Translations under genes and position numbers: made by a program
Notes under the pieces: generated by a model
Database searches by the model: none
Told to the model about the DNA's origin: nothing
Seen by the model: only the letters and a program-made list of their open reading frames with translations
Assembly: GCA_001683825.1 (NCBI GenBank)
Contig: LXTR01000028.1
Location: 1 to 64,000 of the forward strand
Source of the DNA: Flavobacteriaceae bacterium CP2B
GTDB lineage: Bacteria; Bacteroidota; Bacteroidia; Flavobacteriales; Flavobacteriaceae
DNA length: 64,000 bases
Reading direction: 5' to 3'
Shown: in pieces, positions 1 to 7,034 of the stretch
How the letters are laid out: every line of letters starts with the position of its first letter
Numbering within the stretch: position 1 is the stretch's first letter

Positions 1-993
1 GTTATATGTTAATCCATGTGGGAGCCCCGGATTTATATCTTTTACCAGGTTTGTACCAACTTCTGTTCCATCGCTGGTCCATAACTCCTTTCCGTGAGTA
101 CCGTCTTCTGCTGCAAAAATCAACTGTCCATTGAGAACTCCACCTTCAAGGGTAATGGCACTTCCCTCAATGCCAGGTTTAATATCCTTTACCAGAACAG
201 TACCATTGGGTGTCCCATCACTCTTCCAAAGTTCAAGGCCCTGAATACCGTTATCTGCGAAAAAGTAGAAATTATCACCGTAGATTATATAATCCTCACT
301 GTACCACATCCCATTTCCGGCACCCGGATTGATATCCTTGAAAAGGGCTGTACCCTCTGGAGTTCCGTCAGACACCCAGAGTTCCTGGCCAAATTCCTCG
401 GTATCTGCTTCAAAAAAGAGTTGGTTGTTAAAGACAAAAAAGTCTCTGGGAAAGCCACCGGATGCACCGCTGACCAAATCTTTAAATACAGCGGTACCTT
501 CTGGCGTTCCATCAGTTACCCATAACTCGTTTCCCATGGTTTCATCATACGCCCCAAAAAAGATAAGTCCATTAAAGGCAACGATTTGGGTGATAGTATC
601 GTCTTGTGAATTTGGTACATTTCTATTTGTTAAGGCAAATGTTCCTGCTTCACTTCCATCACTTCTCCATAATTGATAATCAGATATATTATTTTCTTTT
701 GCAGAAAAAAAGACTTTGTCGTCCAACGCCGTTAATGCCATTACTCCGTTATAATTGCCGGTATCAAAATCTTTTATCCGAGATGTACCTTCAACTGTGC
801 CATCCGATAACCAAAGTTGATCATCCTCTGAAGTAAAGTAAAATCCATTACTTGAACGAGTTAATGCCTCTGGATTTCCATTGGGCTTAAAATTTACTTC
901 GAGTAGCTCGGCATCGAGAACTTGGGCAATTGTTGTTTGACAACAAAAACATAAAAGAATAAAGCCAATTGGAAAGAAGTAATTCTCTGTCAT
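1..993 (-). CDS. ELWxxDGT repeat protein, exported (C-terminus cut by window edge)
   Basis: This is an open minus-strand frame of 331 codons that starts at ATG 993 and runs off the left edge without a stop. The first 23 or so residues form a signal peptide (hydrophobic FPIGFILLCFCC, then TTIAQ). Six copies of the motif (E/Q)LWxxDG(T/S) follow at about residues 59, 106, 155, 202, 255 and 302, a period of 46-53. Most copies are followed by a VKDI/FKDI-PG segment. This is the ELWxxDGT repeat typical of large secreted beta-propeller-like proteins in marine Bacteroidota. The function is unknown; binding at the cell surface is a guess. If complete, a Por/type IX sorting domain could lie at the missing C-terminus. 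Plus-strand frames over this stretch are shadows. Confidence 0.85.
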   Translation of the reverse strand, partial: MTENYFFPIGFILLCFCCQTTIAQVLDAELLEVNFKPNGNPEALTRSSNGFYFTSEDDQLWLSDGTVEGTSRIKDFDTGNYNGVMALTALDDKVFFSAKENNISDYQLWRSDGSEAGTFALTNRNVPNSQDDTITQIVAFNGLIFFGAYDETMGNELWVTDGTPEGTAVFKDLVSGASGGFPRDFFVFNNQLFFEADTEEFGQELWVSDGTPEGTALFKDINPGAGNGMWYSEDYIIYGDNFYFFADNGIQGLELWKSDGTPNGTVLVKDIKPGIEGSAITLEGGVLNGQLIFAAEDGTHGKELWTSDGTEVGTNLVKDINPGLPHGLTYN

Positions 994-1482
994 GCTGCGT
1001 AGGTTCAGTTCATTTTAATTGCGGTCAATGTAGGATTTTTTTGTAAAACTTAACAAACCATTAACAAAATTAACCAACTTATTCGTTCAATTACTCTTTT
1101 TGTGTTCTTAGTAATTCTAGAATTAAATGTCCATCCAATGGACAAAATTGTTGCTTGTTTTTTTAAAATCGGCGTATCATTTTCGCTTGGTCCGAAATCA
1201 ATTTTTAGCTAAACACCATCGGAAACAGCCAATATTTATTAATTAAATAGTACTAAATTTGATAAGAATTGAATTGATAATAATTTGATCAATTTAGACG
1301 AATTTTACAGGTCACGTTAGTGAGAGCGCCAGAGAATATCTGATATACCTGTTTTTAAAATTGTTCTGTGCAGTGAGCATTTTTTGTCAAAAAGGTGCAG
1401 GATTTTAAATTTAGGGCACTTAATTAAAAATTTTAACCGTTTATTGATCTATGAAAACTAATCAGAAAAATCTTACCCCCTT
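994..1482. other. AT-rich divergent intergenic region
   Basis: This stretch of 489 bases separates two divergent genes for exported proteins, so it should hold both promoters. No open frame of note is present. I see several A/T runs and TTTG-like elements but no convincing TAnnTTTG box with a well-spaced upstream element on either strand. Confidence 0.5.
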
Positions 1483-3078
1483 ATGAAACCTATTTATAAC
1501 ATTGCTTTTTTCGTTTTCTTCTTTGTTGCAGTTATTTCATGTAGTAGTGATGAAAACATTCCTGAGGTCATCAAAAGCAATGAAAAACAAATAATAAGTT
1601 TTGTCTTGTCGGCTAGTGAGAACAGCAATTTGCAAGTGGATATTATAGGAACTGTCAATCAATCTAATAAAACAATTGCCCTTACTGTTCCTAATGGCAC
1701 TGCAATTAATTCTTTGACAGCAGAAATTGCCATTTCTGCCAAAGCTAGCATTAACCCCACAGGGCCTCAAGATTTTACGAATCCCGTCAAGTATACTGTC
1801 ACTGCTGAAGACGGTACAAAAACAATATATAATGTTACAATTGAGGTTTTGCCACCGGATTCAACGGATCCAACTTTAGATAGTATTGATCCCGATAACG
1901 GTCCAATGGGTACCTTGGTTACAATTAATGGCGAAAACTTTGGTGAAGATGCTGGCAAAGTCAAAGTTTATTTTAACGATACAGAAGCAACAGTTTCTCA
2001 GTTAAGTAACACATCAATAATTGCAGCGGTTCCTGCAAAGGCGTATTCTGGGCTCGTTAAAGTGGTAATTGACGGTACGGAGTTGATTGGCCCTAGTTTT
2101 AGTTATACCATATCTGAAATACAAGTAACCACTTTTGCTGGTAGCCCGACGCCAGGTTCAGCCGATGGATTGGGCATAAATGCCCAATTTAAAAATCCAT
2201 CTGGTTTGGCGTTCGATTCTGATGGAATTCTGTATGTAGCCGATGCTGGAAATTCGCTTATAAGAAAAATATCTCCTGATGGATATGTGACGACATTTGC
2301 CGGCACCACACCAGGTTATTTGGATGGTACAATCGATAATGCTCGATTTAGTATTCCAACTGATATGGTATTGGATGAAAATGGATACGTATTTGTTGCC
2401 GATGCAGATAATCATAAAATACGTAAAATAACGCCAGATGGCATGGTAAGTACTTTTGCAGGGAGTACGCAAGGGTATAATGATGGACAAGGCGACGAGG
2501 CTCAATTTTATTTGCCGCATCAAATAGTCATTGATTCAGATCAAAATTTGATTGTATCAGACTTTGGTGGTGATAAAATAAGAAAAATTACACCAGAAGG
2601 AATAGTAAGTACTATTGCAGGGAGTACTGGGGGGTTTGCAGATGGAGTGGGAACCGCAGCAATGTTTGAGGCACCAATTGGTTTACTAATAGATGAAAAT
2701 GATATACTCTATGTAGTAGATCATGGAAATCATAAAATACGTAGAGTATCAGAAAGCGGAGAGGTAACAACATATGCAGGTGACATACAAGGATATCTAG
2801 ATGGAACTCTTGATAAAGCCCAATTTAGAGAGCCTTCATGTATTGCCATGGACCAATATGGGGTACTTTATGTAGCAGATGGCAGAAACTATAAAATTAG
2901 AAAAATTACTCCTGAAGGAGTCGTAAGTACACTTGCAGGAAGTACCCTGGGTTATAAGGATGGCTCTGGTGCTACTGCCCAATTCTCTTATATAGTGGGC
3001 ATAGTAGTTGATGCAAATGGGACAATTTTCGTTGCCGATCAAGTCAATAATTGTATTAGGAAAATTACTCAGGAATAA
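1483..3078 (+). CDS. Lipoprotein with IPT/TIG domain and NHL beta-propeller
   Basis: The protein has 531 residues. It begins with a lipoprotein signal peptide whose lipobox is AVISC, making Cys20 the likely lipidated residue. Residues 30-120 form a beta-rich domain of the kind often found N-terminal to propellers in Bacteroidota lipoproteins (ends TVTAEDGTKTIYNVTIEV-like). Residues 130-210 are an IPT/TIG immunoglobulin-like domain (LDSIDPDNGPMGTLVTINGENFG-like). From about 213 to the end come six NHL repeats of about 53 residues, each with VxTxAGS...DG...AQF..P.g(i/l)..D..g.lyVaD..N..IRKI. Six blades would close a propeller. It is probably surface or periplasmic and binds a protein or polysaccharide; the ligand is unknown. 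It lies in the AT-rich island. Confidence 0.85.
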   Translation: MKPIYNIAFFVFFFVAVISCSSDENIPEVIKSNEKQIISFVLSASENSNLQVDIIGTVNQSNKTIALTVPNGTAINSLTAEIAISAKASINPTGPQDFTNPVKYTVTAEDGTKTIYNVTIEVLPPDSTDPTLDSIDPDNGPMGTLVTINGENFGEDAGKVKVYFNDTEATVSQLSNTSIIAAVPAKAYSGLVKVVIDGTELIGPSFSYTISEIQVTTFAGSPTPGSADGLGINAQFKNPSGLAFDSDGILYVADAGNSLIRKISPDGYVTTFAGTTPGYLDGTIDNARFSIPTDMVLDENGYVFVADADNHKIRKITPDGMVSTFAGSTQGYNDGQGDEAQFYLPHQIVIDSDQNLIVSDFGGDKIRKITPEGIVSTIAGSTGGFADGVGTAAMFEAPIGLLIDENDILYVVDHGNHKIRRVSESGEVTTYAGDIQGYLDGTLDKAQFREPSCIAMDQYGVLYVADGRNYKIRKITPEGVVSTLAGSTLGYKDGSGATAQFSYIVGIVVDANGTIFVADQVNNCIRKITQE

Positions 3079-3327
3079 TAATATTGGATTAGCTTCTATA
3101 GCAGACCGTTTGGGGTGATAGATCCTCAAAATGGTCAATAATTAAAGAGACTCAGAGCGTTTAGCTTTTGAAGCTCTTTAATTTGCAAACAATTAACAGG
3201 CAAACTAAATAATAAGCTTATAGGCCATACACAATTCTCAATAATGGGATTAAAAGTGTTTTTTAGAACGATGAACGAAAATTCCTTCATCCATATCGTG
3301 GAATGATTATATTATGCTATAAATGAA

Positions 3328-3349
3328 ATAAAGTGCATATGCACTTTAT
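3328..3349. promoter_or_regulatory. 22-bp perfect palindrome upstream of small lipoprotein gene
   Basis: A perfect inverted repeat is centred between 3338 and 3339, with inner core TGCATATGCA flanked by AAAG/CTTT and AT. It lies 23 bases before the ATG at 3372. Its length and symmetry suit an operator for a dimeric regulator, or a hairpin in the leader. No regulator gene is visible next to it. Confidence 0.4.
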
Positions 3350-3371
3350 GCAATTGTTGCCCACAATTAAT

Positions 3372-3926
3372 ATGACCTTAGTAAGATCCTTTATTTGTTT
3401 TCTGATTATAATGGGAATTGGGTCGTGTAATGAGCCTAGCCAAAATACTAAGTTTGATATTCAAGCAAATATTGATGAGTTTAAAAAGGCCATTTTGTCT
3501 GGTCAGTCCTATTTCCTTATGCAAGAAGATGACTCGATAGGCGAATGGGGAGGAACTAAGGTTTTTATTAATATAAAAAGTGAACTTGCCAATAATATTA
3601 TAACAGTGGATATTAAAAAAGTACTAGCCTCAAAGGAGCCACCACCTCCACCTCATTCCGATTCAATAAATGTTTATAATGATAAACTTACAATTCTAAA
3701 TTCAAAAAATATCCGGGTCGATGAAAATCAAATTGAATTGGTTTTCAACGCAATTCTGGAATTAACAGATCACAAAATGCGAGACCTAGAAATTGGGAAA
3801 GTTTGTTCTGGGTTTGGATTTAAGAATTTCGTTTCAAATTCAGACTCTACGTTTCTAATCCGGGATTGCCAATCTATAAGATGGAATAATTTTCAAGAAC
3901 TTAAGAAATCACTAAAAGTAGATTAA
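3372..3926 (+). CDS. Small lipoprotein of unknown function (island cargo)
   Basis: I chose ATG 3372 over the upstream GTG at 3333. From 3372 the protein opens with a clean lipoprotein signal (MTLVRSFICFLIIMGIGSC, lipobox IGSC), whereas the upstream extension is poor and overlaps a 22-bp palindrome. The mature part, about 165 residues, is acidic and soluble. It has a segment with five prolines (KEPPPPPHSDS), a pair of cysteines separated by a long interval (VCSGFGF and RDCQSIRW), and no motif I recognise. The gene stands alone on its strand. Its stop codon runs directly into an attC-like inverted repeat, so it may be a cassette-borne gene. The function is unknown. Confidence 0.65.
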   Translation: MTLVRSFICFLIIMGIGSCNEPSQNTKFDIQANIDEFKKAILSGQSYFLMQEDDSIGEWGGTKVFINIKSELANNIITVDIKKVLASKEPPPPPHSDSINVYNDKLTILNSKNIRVDENQIELVFNAILELTDHKMRDLEIGKVCSGFGFKNFVSNSDSTFLIRDCQSIRWNNFQELKKSLKVD

Positions 3927-4057
3927 CTGTGGGCAACAATGGCTCATACGCTATAGCTGCTTTTGCATACCTATCGAAATTATTATCTAAATTGAATCCT
4001 GAACCAGGTTAGCGCTTAGGTCCTAATTGGCCGCCACAGCGCATAGCCGTACACGTT
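3921..4057 (+). repeat. attC-like imperfect inverted repeat between two single-gene cassettes
   Basis: The left arm (3941-3960, GGCTCATACGCTATAGCTGC) pairs with the right arm (about 4031-4049, containing CAGCGCATAGCC) over some 19 bp with G-U pairs and one bulged base. AAC at 3925-3927 and GTT at 4055-4057 sit at the outer ends. Long imperfect arms, an extrahelical base and terminal AAC/GTT are the hallmarks of integron attC sites, and position right after a stop codon fits. From memory, elements with GCGCATAGCC-type arms are widespread in Flavobacteriia. No integron integrase is visible. Confidence 0.4.
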
Positions 4058-4087
4058 ATTTTCTTTGTTCAATCAAGACACTATCTT

Positions 4088-4549
4088 ATGAAAAAAGAAA
4101 TTTTACTATTCATAACAGCTTTTATTGCAAACACCCCATGCTGGAGCCAAAGGCCATCTGATTTGCAGGATGAACTGCTCCGGCAATATGAGGGAGAATG
4201 GGTCACTATTGATTCTAAAACCGCAAATTTGACAAAAATTATTATCAGTAACACGGGAGATATGACCGTCCATGCTTTTGGTAATTGCCACCCTGAAGAT
4301 TGCGACATTGGAATTACCGAACTACACTTAGTTAGCGATAATGTTGACAAAAACTCGAATATCATACCCTTTGATCACGGCTTGGCAATATGGAATATGA
4401 ACTATGCGATAAAAATCATGAAATTGTGGGTTCATATGGGTGCGATGCCGGATCGAACTCAGTTATATGTTGAAACCACTACTATTTTTAAGGATAATTC
4501 CGGCAGAAGCAATTACCACCATTCCACCATAATGAGAAAAGTGAATTAA
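4088..4549 (+). CDS. Exported small protein with GxW...CHPxDCDxG motif (island cargo)
   Basis: The protein has 153 residues, of which about 1-20 are a signal peptide ending near CWSQ. The core reads GEWVTIDSKTANLTKIIIS, then VHAFGNCHPEDCDIG. A similar arrangement (W..D....lTKi.I...g....v..wG.ChP.DCDwG) is familiar to me from small uncharacterised exported proteins with a lipocalin-like beta-barrel look. The paired cysteines in CHPEDC could form a disulfide or bind a metal. The gene follows the attC-like repeat by about 30 bases on the same strand, which suits a mobile cassette. There is no evidence of operon partners. The function is unknown. Confidence 0.65.
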   Translation: MKKEILLFITAFIANTPCWSQRPSDLQDELLRQYEGEWVTIDSKTANLTKIIISNTGDMTVHAFGNCHPEDCDIGITELHLVSDNVDKNSNIIPFDHGLAIWNMNYAIKIMKLWVHMGAMPDRTQLYVETTTIFKDNSGRSNYHHSTIMRKVN

Positions 4550-5008
4550 TTTGTACAGGGCATATCAATAGCTCCTATAAAAAACAAAAGGCCAGTTTTA
4601 GTAAAAAACTCAAGCCCCAAAAACTTATCGAACTAATTTACTGAGCGAGGCAAAATTTATCATTGGATAGTTTAAGCGTCAATTCCTACTCATTACTAAT
4701 TTATTAGTAATCATTACTAAAATTTTAGTAATAAGAAAACGCCCTGTTTACGGGCGGTTCCAGCGTTTTTTCATACAAATGTATGAGCCATTCATACAAT
4801 TGTATGAGCCACTCATAAATTGTTATGAGTAGTCGTTTTTTTAGTACCCTTGTAACTCATTGATTTACAATCAATAACAAATATGCAACGAGCGACAGCG
4901 CGTTGCCCTCTTGCTATTCCCCTTCAATTTTTGCTTTAGCGAAAATTGATCCATTAAAAAATTGGGCTAAATGAGGTTGTGGTTATGGAAGTTTTTAGAA
5001 GTCCGAAA
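4550..5008. other. AT-rich intergenic region full of short hairpins, downstream of the integrase
   Basis: This stretch of 459 bases has no gene. It contains the palindrome cluster at 4693-4829 and two further hairpins: one about 4885-4906 with arms GCAACG/CGTTGC, and one about 4925-4948 with arms CAATTTT/AAAATTG. Both lie just past the integrase stop and could help terminate its transcript, though neither has a clean U-tract. Confidence 0.55.
4693..4829. repeat. Cluster of five short palindromes plus one hairpin
   Basis: In order these are: 4693-4710 (8-bp arms TTACTAAT/ATTAGTAA), 4714-4731 (TTACTAAAATTTTAGTAA, perfect), a GC hairpin CGCCC/GGGCG at 4740-4756, 4772-4785 (CATACAAATGTATG), 4793-4806 (CATACAATTGTATG, perfect) and 4812-4829 (arms CTCATAA/TTATGAG). 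The last three are linked by GAGCCA or GAGCCAT spacers. Related sequence in each pair suggests repeated protein-binding sites, for example for recombinase, relaxase or replication initiator. Confidence 0.6.
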
Positions 5009-6256
5009 TTAGACTGTTCCTTGTTTATCAGATACAATCTTCAATTTCTCTTTCAATACCTGCATGTCATCCGCCACCTTCTTATTGATAATTTTTGCAT
5101 AGTGCTGGGTAGTCCGTAGATTTTTGTGCCCCAGAAGTTTTCCTACGGTTTCAATGGGGACTCCGTTAGAGAGCGTTACAGTGGTGGCGAAGGTGTGCCT
5201 GGCCAAATGGGTGGTGAGGTTCTTTTTAATGCCACAGAGCACCGCTATTTCCTTTAAATAGGCATTGGACTTCTGATTGCTTAATACGGGTAGAACGCAT
5301 TCTTCTCTAAGGACCCTGGGATGGTTTTCATACTTATCCATAATTTCCAGGGCGGTAGGTAGTATGGGTATACCCAATCGGCTATGGGTCTTTGTCCGCT
5401 GGGCCTGTATCCAAAGACTGCCGTCTATATGCCGGACAATATTGTTGGGTGTCAGCTTTTGAACGTCGATATAAGATAAGCCTGTATAACAGCAAAAGAC
5501 AAACATGTCTCGGACCACATTCAGACGTTTGCCTGTGAGTTCCTTTTCGGTAAGCGCTTGCAGCTCTTGCTTGGTAAGGTATTCACGTTCTACGGTCTTA
5601 AACTGCACTTTGTAGTTATAAAAAGGATCCTTGGCAATCCAGTCATTGGCCACCGCCATGCGGATGATCTTTTTGAAATTGTTGACATATTTGAGTGCGG
5701 AGTTGTGGTTGCATTCCTTGTTCACTTTCAGGAAATATTCGAATCCCCGTATGAATTTAAGATCCACATCCCTGACAGGGATGTCAGTCTTTCGGTATTC
5801 AGATAGCAGAAACTCTTCGATGTGTTTTTTAGTGGTGGTATACCGTTTAAAAGTGCCCAGGGCAAATTCTACGTCGATCAGCTTTTCCATCTGGCTGTTG
5901 TGTTCCTCAAAAAGTTGAACCAACATTTTTACCCTTGCACCCTTAAATAAATAGGCCTCTTTAATATCACGGGCTGTAAAGAGCCTTTCTTCGTCAACAA
6001 ATCTTTGGTGAATCTTGTTGATCTTGTTTCTTACGGTATCCAGATACTGATTGAATTCAATCGATTCTAGGTTGGCTCCTCGCATCCTACCGGTTCTGGC
6101 ATTCCATTTTTCCGGGTCGATTTTCTTGGAAATACTCAATTCGCTTCGCTCTCCGTTTACCGTCAAACGCAGATAAATAGGGACTTTCACAAACTTTTCG
6201 GAATGCTTGCCTTTGAGATAAAATAGCTGAGTGAAAGAAAGGCTCATTTTTCGCAC
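5009..6256 (-). CDS. Tyrosine recombinase (Bacteroidota mobile-element integrase)
   Basis: The protein has 415 residues. The N-terminal arm-binding domain covers about 5-95 and has the usual Bacteroidota form (VPIYLRLTVNGERSELSISKKIDPEKW). A SAM-like core-binding domain follows at about 105-205 and the catalytic domain at about 225-395. Visible catalytic residues are Lys289 in the beta-hairpin, His350 and Arg353 (HLARHTF), His377 (LLGHKN) and the nucleophile Tyr386 (QHYAKI). Where the first arginine is expected (TGLRxxE), the sequence reads TGLSYID with Ser261. The Bacteroides conjugative transposon integrase IntDOT likewise has a serine at this place and is active, so this is not evidence of decay. 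The gene points away from ssrA and presumably drives integration at its 3' end. Confidence 0.92.
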   Translation of the reverse strand: MRKMSLSFTQLFYLKGKHSEKFVKVPIYLRLTVNGERSELSISKKIDPEKWNARTGRMRGANLESIEFNQYLDTVRNKINKIHQRFVDEERLFTARDIKEAYLFKGARVKMLVQLFEEHNSQMEKLIDVEFALGTFKRYTTTKKHIEEFLLSEYRKTDIPVRDVDLKFIRGFEYFLKVNKECNHNSALKYVNNFKKIIRMAVANDWIAKDPFYNYKVQFKTVEREYLTKQELQALTEKELTGKRLNVVRDMFVFCCYTGLSYIDVQKLTPNNIVRHIDGSLWIQAQRTKTHSRLGIPILPTALEIMDKYENHPRVLREECVLPVLSNQKSNAYLKEIAVLCGIKKNLTTHLARHTFATTVTLSNGVPIETVGKLLGHKNLRTTQHYAKIINKKVADDMQVLKEKLKIVSDKQGTV

Positions 6257-6338
6257 CTAATTTTAACAAAAATAAAGGTACAAAAAAGAAAAATATCAAA
6301 TTTATAATTAACAGAAATACAGCAAATTACAAGGAAAT

Positions 6339-6372
6339 CGGTGAGTCTTTTTTTAAAATTATTTACTCACCG
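6339..6372. repeat. Inverted repeat between integrase gene and ssrA
   Basis: CGGTGAGT at 6339-6346 is repeated in inverse at 6365-6372 around an 18-base A/T spacer, with partial symmetry extending outward. It lies about 85 bases upstream of the integrase start. It is a candidate binding site for the integrase or an excision factor, or an operator for the integrase promoter. Confidence 0.4.
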
Positions 6373-6426
6373 AATTAGTCACTTTTTTCTTGTATTTAAA
6401 TGGCTAAAATTGAAATGATTAAAAAT

Positions 6427-6458
6427 AAAAAAACCTGTAAATCAAGTATTTACAGGTT
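6427..6458 (-). terminator. Rho-independent terminator for ssrA
   Basis: Read on the minus strand there is an 11-bp perfect stem (6448-6458 with 6432-6442), a 5-base loop and then seven T. It lies 28 bases past the tmRNA 3' end and is therefore on the island side of the presumed integration point. Confidence 0.85.
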
Positions 6459-6485
6459 TATTGTATCAATTTGACACCTATTTAG

Positions 6486-6510
6486 TGGAGCCGGAGGGAT
6501 TCGAACCCTC
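6486..6510. other. Putative attachment site within the ssrA 3' end
   Basis: This is the T arm and acceptor 3' strand of the tmRNA (GAGGG, TTCGAAT loop, CCCTC, then CGGCTCCA read on the minus strand). It is the usual attB of tmRNA-targeting recombinases. The limits are inferred; the second att copy is not in the window. Confidence 0.45.
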
Positions 6511-6879
6511 GTCCAAACAAGCAATAACCATGCTTTCTACATGCTTAGTCTTTGTTTAATTTTCGATGTACACCTGACCAAAAACCGCCTAATGCACACT
6601 TAGCTTCTTGAGCTTTAAGGTGCTGCCGAAGCTACAACACCCCTATGTTGACTTTTCTGGTGCCCCTTAATTGACCGCCGTCAACAAGGGCTGTCAAGGG
6701 ACATCTCGCTTCCCTGCCTTGCAGGGACGAGGCTATATCCTACTATAATTCAGATTAAGCGGCAAGAGCGTAATTAGATTCGCCATTTAAAAGTCTGGAA
6801 AATGAGATTTACGAGCTGTATCCCAGCGCTCGGCATGCTTACATCGCCATTGGTCTTGCTGTCAAAACCAGTCGGCCCC
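6486..6879 (-). ncRNA. ssrA: Transfer-messenger RNA (tmRNA)
   Basis: The minus strand begins GGGGCCGACTGGTTTTGACA, the signature tmRNA 5' end, and closes with a tRNA-like T arm and acceptor strand CGGCTCC-A that pairs with the 5' GGGGCCG. No CCA is encoded (CTA follows the discriminator), so it must be added enzymatically. The tag frame at 6784-6755 reads GESNYALAA and then TAA, with the usual degradation-signal ending ALAA. The length of about 394 nt is normal. The RNA rescues stalled ribosomes with SmpB. The 3' end appears intact despite the adjoining island. Confidence 0.97.
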
Positions 6880-6959
6880 ATATGTTTCAGAACGTTGCCC
6901 GTCGTACCCGGGCCTGCCTGCTCCCTGCCGTCCGGTATACCGTTGGCGAAAGAGGAAAG

Positions 6960-6993
6960 CAAAGTTACTCAATTCTTTGTGGAACATCACAAA
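6960..6993 (-). promoter_or_regulatory. Predicted promoter of ssrA
   Basis: Read on the minus strand, TAACTTTG (6967-6960) matches the Bacteroidota -7 box TAnnTTTG. A TTTG (6993-6990) lies 22 bases upstream as the -33 element, slightly long. Transcription would begin roughly 70-75 bases before the mature tmRNA 5' end, leaving a precursor leader to be processed. Confidence 0.55.
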
Positions 6994-7034
6994 TCCTGTT
7001 ACATTAGTGCAAAATTTGTACCAAAACCCAACCT

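Larger units (their letters stand above)
1..6485. mobile_element. Integrated genomic island, right end (left end outside the window)
   Basis: The first 6.4 kb is plainly richer in A and T than everything after ssrA. It ends with a tyrosine recombinase lying about 230 bp from the 3' end of the tmRNA gene, and 3' ends of tRNA and tmRNA genes are the classic targets of such enzymes. Cargo visible here is four exported proteins plus an attC-like element and a cluster of palindromes. No second copy of the ssrA 3' end is visible in the window, so the other boundary should lie to the left of position 1. The island call rests on composition plus the integrase-tmRNA arrangement; the exact boundary is inferred. 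Confidence 0.7.

Noticed and set aside
94-525. Plus-strand open frame near the left edge
   Set aside because: The minus strand encodes six ELWxxDGT motifs here; the plus frame is their shadow.
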